Shown: positions 8,072 to 17,239 of the stretch, piece by piece
Layout: each line of letters opens with the position of its first letter
Position numbering within the stretch: position 1 is the first letter of the stretch
Assembly (NCBI RefSeq): GCF_010882175.1
Contig: NZ_WKLH01000002.1
Span: forward strand, 1,719,790 to 1,783,789
Direction: 5' to 3'
Length of the DNA stretch: 64,000 nt
DNA from: Mangrovibacterium lignilyticum
Lineage (GTDB): Bacteria > Bacteroidota > Bacteroidia > Bacteroidales > Prolixibacteraceae
The notes under the pieces: model-generated
Told to the model about the DNA's origin: nothing
The model's database searches: none
Seen by the model: only the letters and a program-made list of their open reading frames with translations
Made by a program: the position numbers and the translations under genes

Positions 8072-9028
8072 ATGAAACGAAACCAAATGACAAAATCACT
8101 CCTTTGCCTGCTAATGGCCATCACCTTTCATCAATACTCAAAAGCACAAAACCCGGTCATTACCGACAAATACACCGCCGATCCCGCCGCAATGGTTTAT
8201 AATGACACCGTTTACTTATATGCTGGTCACGACGAATGTCCACCCGAACGCAATTTTTACGAAATGCACGAGTGGCTGGTCTACACATCAACGGACATGG
8301 TCAACTGGACTGAGCACCCTGTACCTTTGAAAGTTTCAGACTTTTCATGGGCCAAAGATGACGCCTGGGCAGCACAAGTGATTGAGCGAAACGGAAAATT
8401 CTATTGGTACATTACAACAACACACGCAACTATTCATGGAAAAGCAATTGGAGTTGCCGTATCTGACAGCCCTACAGGCCCCTTTCATGATGCGCTGGGC
8501 AAAGCACTCATCACAAACGACATGACCAAAGCCGCAACAATTAGCTGGGATGATATTGACCCAACGGTTTGGATTGATGACGATGGACAAGCATATTTGT
8601 TTTGGGGAAATACCGCCTGCTACTACGCCAAACTGAAGGAAAATATGATTGAGCTGGACGGGCCGATTCATACAATTGATTTACCAAATTACACTGAAGC
8701 ACCCTGGATTCATAAAAACGGTGATAATTTCTACCTTTCATACGCCTATGAATTCCCCGAAAAAACAGCCTATGCTATGAGCAAGAGCATTGAAGGCCCA
8801 TGGGAGTTTAAGGGAATTCTAAATGAGCTTGCCGGAAATTGCAATACCAACCACCAGGCTATTATCGATTACAAAGGAAAAACCTATTTCATCTACCACA
8901 ACGGCGGAATTCCAACGCAAGGACAAAGTTTTCGCAGGTCGGTGTGCATTGATGAGCTTTTCTACAATCCTGATGGTACCATCAAACGCATTGTCATGAC
9001 AAGCGAAGGCGTTCAGCCAGCCAAATAA
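8072..9028 (+). CDS. GH43-family arabinosidase/xylosidase
   Basis: Secreted five-bladed beta-propeller glycosidase. The ATG at 8072 gives a clean signal peptide (MKRNQMTKSLLCLLMAITF, cleavage near SKAQ); upstream in-frame codons would disrupt it. The three GH43 acids are placed as expected: Asp in YTADPAAMVYND (general base), Asp in DDIDPTVWIDDDG (pKa modulator) and Glu in YTEAPWIHK (general acid). The length of about 318 aa corresponds to a single catalytic domain with no carbohydrate-binding module. Substrate (arabinan, arabinoxylan or xylan) is undecided. It forms a single transcription unit, with a promoter element upstream and a terminator right after the stop. Confidence 0.92.
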   Translation: MKRNQMTKSLLCLLMAITFHQYSKAQNPVITDKYTADPAAMVYNDTVYLYAGHDECPPERNFYEMHEWLVYTSTDMVNWTEHPVPLKVSDFSWAKDDAWAAQVIERNGKFYWYITTTHATIHGKAIGVAVSDSPTGPFHDALGKALITNDMTKAATISWDDIDPTVWIDDDGQAYLFWGNTACYYAKLKENMIELDGPIHTIDLPNYTEAPWIHKNGDNFYLSYAYEFPEKTAYAMSKSIEGPWEFKGILNELAGNCNTNHQAIIDYKGKTYFIYHNGGIPTQGQSFRRSVCIDELFYNPDGTIKRIVMTSEGVQPAK

Positions 9029-9048
9029 GAAATCGTTATTAAATATTG

Positions 9049-9078
9049 AAAAGTGATCGGTTGATCACTTTTTTTTTG
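9049..9078 (+). terminator. Terminator of the GH43 gene
   Basis: Perfect AAGTGATC-GGTT-GATCACTT stem followed by a run of T. Confidence 0.9.
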
Positions 9079-9117
9079 ACCGTATTTCACATTATATTTA
9101 CGAAAATTTTGGTACTC

Positions 9118-9840
9118 ATGACTGTCGACTTGTTTATCCCCTGCTTTATTGATCAATTCTATCCTCAAACAGCATTCAACGTGGTTAAAGTTTTGGAAAA
9201 GGCCGGTGCTAAGGCCAATTACAATCCGGAACAAACCTGCTGCGGACAACCATCATACAACAGTGGTTATTGGGATGAAACCAAGACCTTGGCCAAAAAG
9301 TTTATTAAGGATTTTGACGGTACTCGCACCATTGTTAGCCCTTCGGCGTCGTGCACCGGTTTTGTGAAGAATTATTACGGACACCTTTTTCAAAATGGAG
9401 ATCAGGAATTCGACGCGCAAAACCAACTTAAAGCCCGACTTTTCGAGTTCAGCGACTTTCTGGTTAACCAACTAAAATATATCGATTTCGGAGCCAGCTT
9501 TCCACACAAAGTTTGCTACCACGATGCTTGCACGGCACTGCGTGAATACGGAATTAAATCAGAACCGCGTCTTTTACTTTCAAAAGTGAAAGGTTTGGAG
9601 CTAGTTGAAATGGCCGACACAGAAATCTGCTGCGGCTTTGGTGGAACCTTCTCTGCGAAGTTTCATTCAATATCGACAGCAATGACAGAACAAAAAGTTG
9701 AACAAGCGCTGGCAACGGGCGCTGAATATATCATTTCAACGGAGTCATCATGCCTGATGAATATTGAAGCCTACATTGTCAAAAATAATATACCGATCAC
9801 CCCCATTCATATTGCCGATATTTTAGCAAGTGGTTGGTAA
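9118..9840 (+). CDS. LutA-type (Fe-S)-binding CCG-domain protein
   Basis: Two tandem cysteine-rich CCG domains, the heterodisulfide-reductase/GlpC fold that binds a 4Fe-4S cluster. The first has PCFIDQFYP ... TCCGQPSYNSGY and the second CYHDACTAL ... EICCGFGGTFS. This is the layout of LutA/YkgE, the electron-transfer subunit of L-lactate oxidation with LutB and LutC. Neither partner is adjacent, so this is an orphan copy or the partners lie elsewhere. The ATG at 9118 gives the canonical MTVDLFIPCF start. The frame is open further upstream, but that part overlaps the GH43 terminator. Confidence 0.9.
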   Translation: MTVDLFIPCFIDQFYPQTAFNVVKVLEKAGAKANYNPEQTCCGQPSYNSGYWDETKTLAKKFIKDFDGTRTIVSPSASCTGFVKNYYGHLFQNGDQEFDAQNQLKARLFEFSDFLVNQLKYIDFGASFPHKVCYHDACTALREYGIKSEPRLLLSKVKGLELVEMADTEICCGFGGTFSAKFHSISTAMTEQKVEQALATGAEYIISTESSCLMNIEAYIVKNNIPITPIHIADILASGW

Positions 9841-10206
9841 TATCCACCTTGTCCTGTCCAAACTACACGCGACATACAGATGCCCTAATCATAATAACTG
9901 ACTAGGTGAATTCATGTGCTGAAATACATCGCTATGGAGGAAAAGTTCGCGATCAAAAAACCTCTTTTTTTTTAACACTACGACAGAACTTACGTAAACA
10001 AAACTGTGAGCTTGATCAAAATAAGCAGGCCTAATTAATATATAGGATTCGATAATGTGGCTTAGAAGAATTTGAATTGACGAACCTCACGTCTATGTCA
10101 CCTTGGTAATAAAACAGCTGTTTAACAAAGCCCCAAGCTTAGGAGGAAGAATGAATTAAATGCACACTATTTTTTTACAACGTTGTTAACAGAAAAGAGC
10201 ATCCAA
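9841..10206. other. Gene-poor leader with a minimal two-codon frame
   Basis: No substantial gene. A strong Shine-Dalgarno AGGAGG at 10141 precedes ATG-AAT-TAA at 10151-10159. This overlaps a nine-codon frame from the ATG at 10160 (MHTIFLQRC), ending 17 bases before the small-protein start. Either could be a translated leader; nothing proves it. Confidence 0.4.
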
Positions 10207-10410
10207 ATGAAACCCAAGATTAAAATAACAAAAGATCAGGAACCATTGAAGCATCATCGTGTTCACTATTTACATATGCAAACCAACAATTTGTATAAAC
10301 CCTGCCGCGACAACAAAGGTATACATTGCACTGGAAACAAATTAGAGTATATTGTCGACTGGGAAATTACAACAAAGGAAAAGGTGAATTTTCTGAAAGA
10401 GAACTTTTAG
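10207..10410 (+). CDS. Small basic protein with C-terminal YIVDW motif (copy 1)
   Basis: 67-residue protein of unknown function. The N-terminus is Lys-rich (MKPKIKITKDQ), the middle is His/Tyr-rich (HHRVHYLHM) with two Cys (residues about 33 and 42), and the C-terminal part is KLEYIVDWEITTKEK. The last part is nearly identical to that of the small gene at 10993, and the DNA across it shares 12 identical bases (ATTGTCGACTGG). This supports both being real, related genes. There is no signal peptide or membrane segment. The frame also runs back to a TTG at 10183; the ATG at 10207 matches the related protein's start better. It could be a small regulator, a toxin/antitoxin-like peptide or a precursor peptide; no partner enzyme is nearby. 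Confidence 0.6.
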   Translation: MKPKIKITKDQEPLKHHRVHYLHMQTNNLYKPCRDNKGIHCTGNKLEYIVDWEITTKEKVNFLKENF

Positions 10411-10992
10411 ATCTGTTCTCTATGCATAGCACACACTTCAAAACTATCCGATACGCAGGCAAACAACAATCTGCATAGCCGACTTTGCCAGCGATAAATT
10501 ACTTTTATATTTCTAAATCGATAAACGTATCCTTCATTCAGTCTTCTCAACTAATAAGGAGCATTCTCTAGTCGTCACGACAATATCCGAGAATAAAAAC
10601 CAAGTTTCGGTGAAATAACAGAAGCCAATATAAGCTCGACGAATTGCAAAATGTGTCATTCCAACAGGATTAAAAAAGAAACCATTTCGGCATCGCATAT
10701 ACACTAATTGTACGAATAACATATTGAAAGAATACACCTGGTATTTTCTTTATTTTGAAACAAAATACAGGCATATTATTTCTTTTTTTGTATTTTTGTC
10801 ATTAAATATCTATTTTAATTTAACCGTCAATACTATAAAATTACTTGAAAATTGGTAACTTTAACGAACCATTGTTTAAGTACACCCTTGTCAGTTCTCT
10901 TTTTTCAAGTTTTCGATGGTCCCTACCGGGAAGAGACTATTAATATCAACTACTGAGCTAATTGAACATTAACCTTAAAGACCGAATTTAAC
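10411..10992. other. AT-rich spacer between the two small genes
   Basis: 582 bp without a convincing gene. A minus-strand frame (10534-10737) is rich in Phe/Cys and has no family resemblance. TATTTTTG at 10791-10798 fits the -7 element and would give the downstream small gene a leader of about 190 nt. Confidence 0.5.
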
Positions 10993-11187
10993 ATGAAAAA
11001 GCAATTTCAACCCAAGCCGAAACCAAGCATTCATTTTAATCGTCATGTTTCATATTTTAAATCTTCGACGCCTAAAGCAAACGATAATTCACATCCTTCA
11101 AAAAACAGTAACCCAGACAGTGATCGATTTGGATACATTGTCGACTGGCAAATCACTGAAAAGTCAGCAAGAAAAACGAATGCCTAA
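10993..11187 (+). CDS. Small basic protein with C-terminal YIVDW motif (copy 2)
   Basis: 64-residue relative of the gene at 10207. It opens MKKQFQPKPKPSIHF, has a polar Asn/Ser/Pro-rich centre and ends RFGYIVDWQITEKSARK. Shared features are the basic start, a His/Tyr patch (HFNRHVSYF), an Asn-rich linker and the YIVDWxITxK block. It lacks the two Cys of copy 1. It is followed after about 20 bp by a very strong terminator, so it is a separate short transcript with a long leader. Function is unknown; two diverged copies side by side suggest selection on the C-terminal block. Confidence 0.62.
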   Translation: MKKQFQPKPKPSIHFNRHVSYFKSSTPKANDNSHPSKNSNPDSDRFGYIVDWQITEKSARKTNA

Positions 11188-11204
11188 CTAAAAATCAAAC
11201 ATAA

Positions 11205-11252
11205 AAAAAAGGAATAGGTGTTTCCCAAATGGGAAACACCTATTCCTTTTTA
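11205..11252 (+). terminator. Strong terminator after small gene copy 2
   Basis: 20-bp perfect stem (arms 11207-11226 and 11231-11250, core GGAATAGGTGTTTCCC) with an AAAT loop. A-rich and T-rich flanks would allow termination in both directions. Confidence 0.92.
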
Positions 11253-11253
11253 A

Positions 11254-11830
11254 TCAACTATCCGATCCCTCCATCACCAAAGTCATTTGCAACAAAACCG
11301 ACACAGCAACTTAAACTCATTAAGGCCCGCTAACCTGAAAAGCCCAGCCTTGCATTCTTTAGCCAGGAAAATAGAAACAACAAATAAAATGGCCGGCATT
11401 CTTCGCCCGATTGAGATATGAATGGTTCTATTTTCTGAATTGCTTGCTAAACCATCAGCCAGCCGGGAGCAGACTAACGAACACGAAAATGATGTACAGG
11501 AGTATCTGTTTCAAATGAATAAAAAAAGTTTGACAATCAATTCGACACCTTACTTTCATGAAACAGTCAATATGTTAAAATTCATAAGACACAGGACCTG
11601 ATTTAGAAATCGCAAAACGTTACTTGCGTTCTATAATACCAATCCCTCTCCTCACTTTCACGCTCATATAGCTAGGGAAACAAATGAAAAGATACCAGAA
11701 AATTAATCGTGGCATCGAAACTCAGAGAGAGGAGTTTTCATCAATTTTCCCTAATTTTAAGAGAAGGAAGACAAACTTGGACTCGAGAACAATTCAAAAA
11801 GACTGATAACCAACCAATATCAAATTCACC
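11254..11830. other. Intergenic stretch without recognisable gene
   Basis: 577 bp upstream of the porin gene. All frames are short and interrupted. I see no RNA fold or repeat; it presumably holds the porin promoter. Confidence 0.55.
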
Positions 11831-13252
11831 ATGAAAATATCCAAACGTCTAACTCAACTATTGATTTGTTTATTCCTGATGGCATTTGTCTCCACTTCGG
11901 CGGGACAGGATGGACACCATTGGACTGAACAATTTGGAGCAAGTTCCATGTTTTTGGGTGGTTCGGTTATTGGCGGTGTTTCGGATTTGGGGGCCGTTTA
12001 TTATAACCCGGGACGCCTGTCTCAAATGGATCAACAAGTTTTTGTTTTTAGTGGAAATGCTTATGAAATAAGCTCCTTTAAGGTAAAAGACTTGGTTGGA
12101 GACAAAGGGTATTCCAAGTCCGATTTCAAGGGAGTTCCCAACCTCACCGCTGGTACTTTCAAAGTGAGTTTTCTGAAAAAACATTACTTTGCCTGGGCTG
12201 TATTAGTGAAAAGTAATTCCAATATCAATATTGCTATCCAGGATGACAGGTACGGGGATATTTTTACTACAACTCCAGGAAACGAATATTTCAACTCATC
12301 CTTAAATCTTATAAATAAATTGAAGAATACCTGGAGTTGTTTGAGTTGGTCGTACCCCCTAAATGACCACCTAAGTGTTGGAGCAACAGCTGCATATTCT
12401 CATATCAAGAACGAAAAGGGTTCCATGCTGGACATGGCTGCCTTAAATGAAGAAAATAAAAACGCGGCAACCTACAGCTACAACAAGAACTACAATTTTT
12501 CTTTCAATGGGCTCCTCCTGAAAACGGGTATTTCCTATCAATATGATGATGGATTATTAGGGATAACCTTTTTAACGCCCATCATGAAAATTAAAGGAAA
12601 AGGAAATTACACCAACGAAAATTATGCTTCGGGACTAGACAATTTTTCAACCAACCCAGACATATACGGATACACTAACCAAAAAGATTTAAATACAAAT
12701 TATCGTTCTCCATGGGCTATTGGCTTGGGCATTTCGCAACATCTACAGAAAAATACCATTCATATCGGCGTTGAGTGGTATAGCAAAGTGGGAGCATATA
12801 CAGTCATAAACCCTAACGATTATGTGACCCAGAGCTCTGGCACAACGGTGTTATATGCTGTTAGTGATAACCAAAAAAGCATTGTAAACTATGGGATTGG
12901 AGTCGAATTATATATTTCGGAAACATTACGATCGTATGCCAGTTTTTACTCCGATTACAGCAGCATTGAAAAGTACGCCGAAAATAGCAATATGTCTGTA
13001 TTAAATCCTATAAATTCGAACTTCTTCCATATTGGCGGTGGGATTTTACTAGATCTTAAAGGTACGTCCTTATCGCTCGGACTTACGCATTCAGGTACAA
13101 AATCGGAATTATCCCGACCGCTCAACTTTCCCTCAATTGACCTGATATCACAGAAAGATGACAACACCACAATTGCCTGGAACAGGTGGCGGATCATGTT
13201 CAGTTTGTCTGTACCGCTTTTTAAAGACATCCAAAATAAACTCGGATTGTAA
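11831..13252 (+). CDS. FadL/OmpP1-like outer-membrane beta-barrel protein
   Basis: 473-aa outer-membrane protein. A signal peptide (residues 1 to about 25, ending STSAGQ) is followed by a hatch-like segment, QFGASSMFLGGSVIGGVSD, with the family-typical NPGRLS (compare NPAgL in OmpP1/FadL/TodX transporters). The rest alternates aromatic/polar beta strands with a barrel-like last part (WRIMFSLSVPLF). FadL-type channels move hydrophobic compounds by lateral diffusion; the ligand here is unknown. It stands alone, ends at a bidirectional terminator and is convergent with the lipoprotein gene. Sequence similarity to true FadL is limited to the N-terminal signature, so a general OMP function is possible. 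Confidence 0.72.
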   Translation: MKISKRLTQLLICLFLMAFVSTSAGQDGHHWTEQFGASSMFLGGSVIGGVSDLGAVYYNPGRLSQMDQQVFVFSGNAYEISSFKVKDLVGDKGYSKSDFKGVPNLTAGTFKVSFLKKHYFAWAVLVKSNSNINIAIQDDRYGDIFTTTPGNEYFNSSLNLINKLKNTWSCLSWSYPLNDHLSVGATAAYSHIKNEKGSMLDMAALNEENKNAATYSYNKNYNFSFNGLLLKTGISYQYDDGLLGITFLTPIMKIKGKGNYTNENYASGLDNFSTNPDIYGYTNQKDLNTNYRSPWAIGLGISQHLQKNTIHIGVEWYSKVGAYTVINPNDYVTQSSGTTVLYAVSDNQKSIVNYGIGVELYISETLRSYASFYSDYSSIEKYAENSNMSVLNPINSNFFHIGGGILLDLKGTSLSLGLTHSGTKSELSRPLNFPSIDLISQKDDNTTIAWNRWRIMFSLSVPLFKDIQNKLGL

Positions 13253-13287
13253 AAACTGTCTTTCACCGACTTATAAAACTTACACAA

Positions 13288-13332
13288 AATAAGGTCGGAT
13301 GAATTCCACGAAATTCATCCGACCTTATTCAA
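13288..13332. terminator. Bidirectional terminator between convergent genes
   Basis: 18-bp perfect stem (13288-13305 with 13312-13329, core AAGGTCGGATGAATT) around CCACGA, flanked by A-rich and T-rich bases on either side. Confidence 0.9.
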
Positions 13333-13363
13333 TTTTTCAAACCTCTGCTAGGTTTGATTTAAA

Positions 13364-14017
13364 TTACTTTCTCACAATACCTTCTTCACGAAGCTCTTTC
13401 ATCATAATTTTCGAGTATTCCGAAAACCAAGTGTCAAAATCAGTAGGTGCAAAAGCGTCTGACTGAAACGACCAAAGCAGCGCCTTCGAACCAACATCAT
13501 AAAAATTTGATTCAAAATAATATGTCGTTTCCTTAGTCATATAGCCAGGCTGACTCGTTTGAGAATTCCGATACGAGAAATAACTTTGATAATCATTATA
13601 ATACAAATAGCTAAATGGAGGCGTATAAACAGTTTTACTACCCGGCGTGTAACGGTCCTCTGTTTTAATGTCCAATAATGATATTGTCATCAATCCGTCA
13701 CAACCCGTTTTCTCAAGCAACGCGGCCAACTCAGTTTTATTGATTTTTCGATATCCAGCTAGCGAGTCCGGTAAAATATCGAGACTTTTTACAGCGTCTA
13801 ATTTTCTTTTCTTAATAAATTTGACAATGTGCTCTTCCACTTTATTTCTCATTTCTTCTTTGGGGATTATCGCAAGAACACAGACCTTTTTATAGGAGTC
13901 TTCAGGGAGAGCATCTCGGTCAACCCAGGAACTGGTAATTTTTTGAGTCGGAGAACAGCTGTTGACCAATACTGCTAAGAGCATTGTCATTACTGACAGA
14001 GTGAGAAATTGTTTCAT
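13364..14017 (-). CDS. Putative lipoprotein, DUF4136-like
   Basis: 217-aa exported lipoprotein: MKQFLTLSVMTMLLAVLVNS then Cys21. After the lipobox, QKITSSWVDRDA resembles the opening of DUF4136-type envelope proteins. A predicted alpha/beta part (KKVCVLAIIPKEEMRNKVEEH ... GCDGLMTISLLDI) and a tyrosine-rich stretch (SYLYYNDYQSYFSYR) follow. I choose the ATG at 14017 because the lipoprotein signal begins there; the upstream open frame is AT-rich and not export-like. No operon partner. Function is unknown. Confidence 0.72.
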   Translation of the reverse strand: MKQFLTLSVMTMLLAVLVNSCSPTQKITSSWVDRDALPEDSYKKVCVLAIIPKEEMRNKVEEHIVKFIKKRKLDAVKSLDILPDSLAGYRKINKTELAALLEKTGCDGLMTISLLDIKTEDRYTPGSKTVYTPPFSYLYYNDYQSYFSYRNSQTSQPGYMTKETTYYFESNFYDVGSKALLWSFQSDAFAPTDFDTWFSEYSKIMMKELREEGIVRK

Positions 14018-14350
14018 AAAATTATTATTGGTTTTTAAATATAAATACAATTCGAAGACAAAGTCTTCAGTTAATCTGAAAGACGTAGCCAGTGCATAAA
14101 ATAAAAGCAAATAACTAAAGGAGAAAAACTTTGGAATGCTACCTGAATAGCCATTTGGGCTCATACTCCTCGACAACAAAACAGAAATATATTTAAACTA
14201 AAAATATAGCTTAAATATTCTAACAGCAACTATTGAAGTCAATTTATTATCCGTATCAATAGTAATTTATATTCGTATATTTCCCAATTATTAGCGAAGA
14301 AGAGATAGTCCTCCAAAGCCATTTATTAACCCGCAATCTTAAAATTCCTA
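14018..14350. other. AT-rich intergenic stretch
   Basis: Region upstream of the lipoprotein gene, ending at the terminator of the polysaccharide-export operon. It presumably contains the lipoprotein promoter; no gene or repeat seen. Confidence 0.5.
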
Positions 14351-14394
14351 CAAAAAAAGAACGGAGCACACCCCAAGGGCATAACTCCGTTCAC
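14351..14394 (-). terminator. Terminator of the wza-wzc-HAD operon
   Basis: On the minus strand GAACGGAG ... CTCCGTTC, with an inner CCC/GGG stem, is followed by TTTTTTTG, 37 bp after the HAD-like stop. Confidence 0.85.
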
Positions 14395-14430
14395 ATCGAT
14401 CTGCAATCAACCAGATGGTTGTATCTTAAG

Positions 14431-14775
14431 CTAACTGTGCTTACTAATTTTCAGGTAGATCTCTCCCCAGGGTGGTAACCCACCATAGTTTCGATCATCG
14501 ATATAAAGATCTGCAACAATTTTCCTGCTAAGCTCGTGGCCATCATAAACTTCATCCGGAAAACTTCGATTTACAGCATAAAACTCTAGTCCCCTATTTC
14601 TGCAAAAACCAAGCGCATCATCCAATTCTTTCCCGTTTCTCACGGTCCACAGAATCAATAGATGTCCTTCCCTTTGCAACAATTTCAAAGTTTGTATCGC
14701 AAAAGGAACTTCTCTTCCGATTTTCGGATATCTGTGTTCAACGATTGTCCCGTCAAAATCCACAGCTATGACCAT
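14431..14775 (-). CDS. Small HAD-superfamily hydrolase-like protein
   Basis: 114-aa minimal HAD protein. Motif I is AVDFDGTIVEHRYP (Asp nucleophile and Asp+2), motif II is the Thr of LILWTVRNG, and the last acidic motif is ADLYIDDRNYGG. There is no cap domain. Proteins of this size and pattern are common in Bacteroidota next to polysaccharide genes. The reaction is probably phosphate removal from a sugar or nucleotide, but substrate is not readable. It starts 24 bp after the wzc stop and ends at a terminator, so it is the last gene of the export operon. Confidence 0.8.
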   Translation of the reverse strand: MVIAVDFDGTIVEHRYPKIGREVPFAIQTLKLLQREGHLLILWTVRNGKELDDALGFCRNRGLEFYAVNRSFPDEVYDGHELSRKIVADLYIDDRNYGGLPPWGEIYLKISKHS

Positions 14776-14799
14776 ACACTATATCATCTATAAAATTGT

Positions 14800-17193
14800 T
14801 TAGACTAGACCTTGTTTAACCTTAAGACTATCGTCAAAGTAACCTCCGCCAGACCGAAATAGACCTTTAGATGAAGTCATATAAGAATCGGCGTAGGAAC
14901 CTGACTTTTTCGGGTTGATATCATTTATCACAATCCCAACCTTTTGCAAACCATATTGCTCAACATTGTAATTTAATAGGTCAATCAGTTTTTTGTGTGT
15001 AAAACCTTGCCGAACAACAAACAGATTTACCCCCGCATGCTTGCCAACAATTGCAGCATCTGAGACTAGTGTGAATGGAGAATTGTCGATTATGACAACA
15101 TCATAGTGGCATTTTAATTCTTCAATCAATTTATCAAACTCTTCAGATGCAAGTAGATCTGAAGGATTTGGAGGTACAACCCCTGCCAATATAATATCTA
15201 AGTTTTCAATTCCTGAAGGCTTCACAATCTCGTCCAGCTTATGATGTCCTATCAGGTAGGTACTAAGCCCGACATCATTCTTTAAGTTGAAATAATAGTG
15301 AGTTGTGGGTTTCCGCATATCAGCTCCCAACAATACAACCTTCTTATTATTCATTGCCATTACTGCTGCAAGATTTGCAGCGACAAATGTCTTCCCTTCC
15401 TCGGGAACCGAAGAATGGACGGCAATAACATTTTTATTTTCGCCCTTCTGCAAATAATTTAGATTTGTCCTCAGTTTTCTGAAAGACTCTGCGACAACAG
15501 ACCGGGTATATTTAACCACAGGAACAGCTTCCTTAAATTTACTATGGAAAATGTCAGCTAAAATTGGAAGGCTTGTCATTTGAGCCAACTGTTCATTCGA
15601 ATAAATCTTATCATCAAAATAATCAATTCCCCAAATCACCATCAGTGGAATGAAAAAGCCCAACATACTGCCCATCAATAGGTTTACAAGAGACCTCGGG
15701 CCAACTTTGGTCTTTGTCACCAACTGGGCAGGATCAAGAACCTCAATTTCAGGCAAGTTGGCTGCTTTTGTTATTTCAGCTTCTGCGCGCCTCTGAAGAA
15801 GGAAATTATATAATTCATTATTTAAATCTACCAATCTTTTAATATTCACTAAGTCTTGTTCAGTGCGAGGTACATCGCTCAACTGAGCTTTTACTTCGTA
15901 GATCTCTCTGTTCAACCCATCCAACTCGCGTTGAGTGTTAAAAACCAGGTTATTCAAATTCTCCTGTAAACTTTTCCTTGTATATTCAAGTTCCCGGTCT
16001 ACAATAACTAAACTGGGATTTTTATCTTGCAAACTATAAGAAAGCGCCTCCTTTTTGCTGTACAGTTCACTCAATTTAACAACCAAATTATTAAGACCGG
16101 AGTCAGTAATACCGACAACAGACGGAAAAGTAATATTTTGAATCTTATCACCACCTTCCATATATTTTTTTAGATCTTCATAATAACTCAACTGCATTTC
16201 TGCCATTGACCGTTTAGAATCAAGATCATTTAATTTTTGCATTATGATTTCTGCCTTCCGGCTTAAATCAAAAACGCCTTTATTGGACCTGTAGGCGGTA
16301 AACTGGGTGCTGGTCGTTTTCAACGTATCAACTACAGCACTCAACTGTTGATCAATAAAGTTAATTGTATTCTCTGATATTTGATTTTGCTCTTGAAGGG
16401 TATATTGCATATATACATCCGCAAGCATATTTACATAATCAACGTTTCTTAACGGATTATTACCAGTAATCTTTACAGTCAAAAGATTGGCATCTTTCTC
16501 CACGCTTGCAACGTCTATGTTTCCGACATAACCTAATGCTAACTGCGACAAATCATTGAATACAAAGTAGCAAGCACTCCCTGCTTCCGTTCCTGAATGA
16601 TTCAGCGTGAAAGAAAAATAATTATTTTCAAACTTCTCACCATATCTCCCTTTACTTTCAAAATTGATCTGAAAATCTTCTCCAGCGATGTTAACAACTG
16701 CGTCTACTTTCGCAAAATAACTTGAATCATCGATTGGAGATATATAAATTGGGACCTGTTTGAGGTTTGAATCTTCAGGTAAAAAGGTAACATGAAAAGG
16801 CTCTCTGCCATACAAGTCTTCATCTCCTAATGGCAACTCTTTATACCAAGACACATACCATCCAAGTCTTTCAATAACTTCTAAATTAATATTGTAGGAC
16901 TTTAGTATCCCGATGTGGTTTGCTAAAACGATATCGGGCTTTAACTTGTATGAATTAAAATCGCCCCCAAGTTTAACACTGTTTTCGCTATTCTCCTTAA
17001 CTAACAATTTACTAGACACTTCATATTCCTGCAATGCAAACTTATTATACAAAAATGCAGCTCCTGCACCTAATATCAACGTAATCAAAAATATATACCA
17101 ATAACGACCAAATTTCGCTATAAGCTCTTTAAGATTGAAAGACTTATTCTCGTCTTCCAATAATAGTTTTATAATTTCATCATTTTTTTCCAT
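14800..17193 (-). CDS. wzc: Wzc-type polysaccharide co-polymerase / BY-kinase
   Basis: 797-aa inner-membrane protein controlling polymer length and export. Wzz-type N-terminal membrane segment (about 30-50) and beta part, a long periplasmic coiled coil (about 270-470, with the GNVR-like block), and a second membrane segment (about 507-527). The cytoplasmic BY-kinase has Walker A SVPEEGKTF, Walker A' VVLLGADMRKP and Walker B VVIIDNSPF. The C-terminal tail has only a few tyrosines (SYADSYM, GGYFDD), a short version of the autophosphorylation cluster. It is co-directional with wza, 46 bp downstream. No Wzb-type phosphatase, polymerase, flippase or glycosyltransferase is adjacent. Confidence 0.93.
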   Translation of the reverse strand: MEKNDEIIKLLLEDENKSFNLKELIAKFGRYWYIFLITLILGAGAAFLYNKFALQEYEVSSKLLVKENSENSVKLGGDFNSYKLKPDIVLANHIGILKSYNINLEVIERLGWYVSWYKELPLGDEDLYGREPFHVTFLPEDSNLKQVPIYISPIDDSSYFAKVDAVVNIAGEDFQINFESKGRYGEKFENNYFSFTLNHSGTEAGSACYFVFNDLSQLALGYVGNIDVASVEKDANLLTVKITGNNPLRNVDYVNMLADVYMQYTLQEQNQISENTINFIDQQLSAVVDTLKTTSTQFTAYRSNKGVFDLSRKAEIIMQKLNDLDSKRSMAEMQLSYYEDLKKYMEGGDKIQNITFPSVVGITDSGLNNLVVKLSELYSKKEALSYSLQDKNPSLVIVDRELEYTRKSLQENLNNLVFNTQRELDGLNREIYEVKAQLSDVPRTEQDLVNIKRLVDLNNELYNFLLQRRAEAEITKAANLPEIEVLDPAQLVTKTKVGPRSLVNLLMGSMLGFFIPLMVIWGIDYFDDKIYSNEQLAQMTSLPILADIFHSKFKEAVPVVKYTRSVVAESFRKLRTNLNYLQKGENKNVIAVHSSVPEEGKTFVAANLAAVMAMNNKKVVLLGADMRKPTTHYYFNLKNDVGLSTYLIGHHKLDEIVKPSGIENLDIILAGVVPPNPSDLLASEEFDKLIEELKCHYDVVIIDNSPFTLVSDAAIVGKHAGVNLFVVRQGFTHKKLIDLLNYNVEQYGLQKVGIVINDINPKKSGSYADSYMTSSKGLFRSGGGYFDDSLKVKQGLV

Positions 17194-17239
17194 ATCAATA
17201 AAATTGCAAATCGATTAAATACTAGAACGAATTATATCA

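Noticed and set aside
10534-10737. 67-aa minus-strand frame between the small genes
   Set aside because: Phe/Cys-rich composition, no start signal and no relation to known families.
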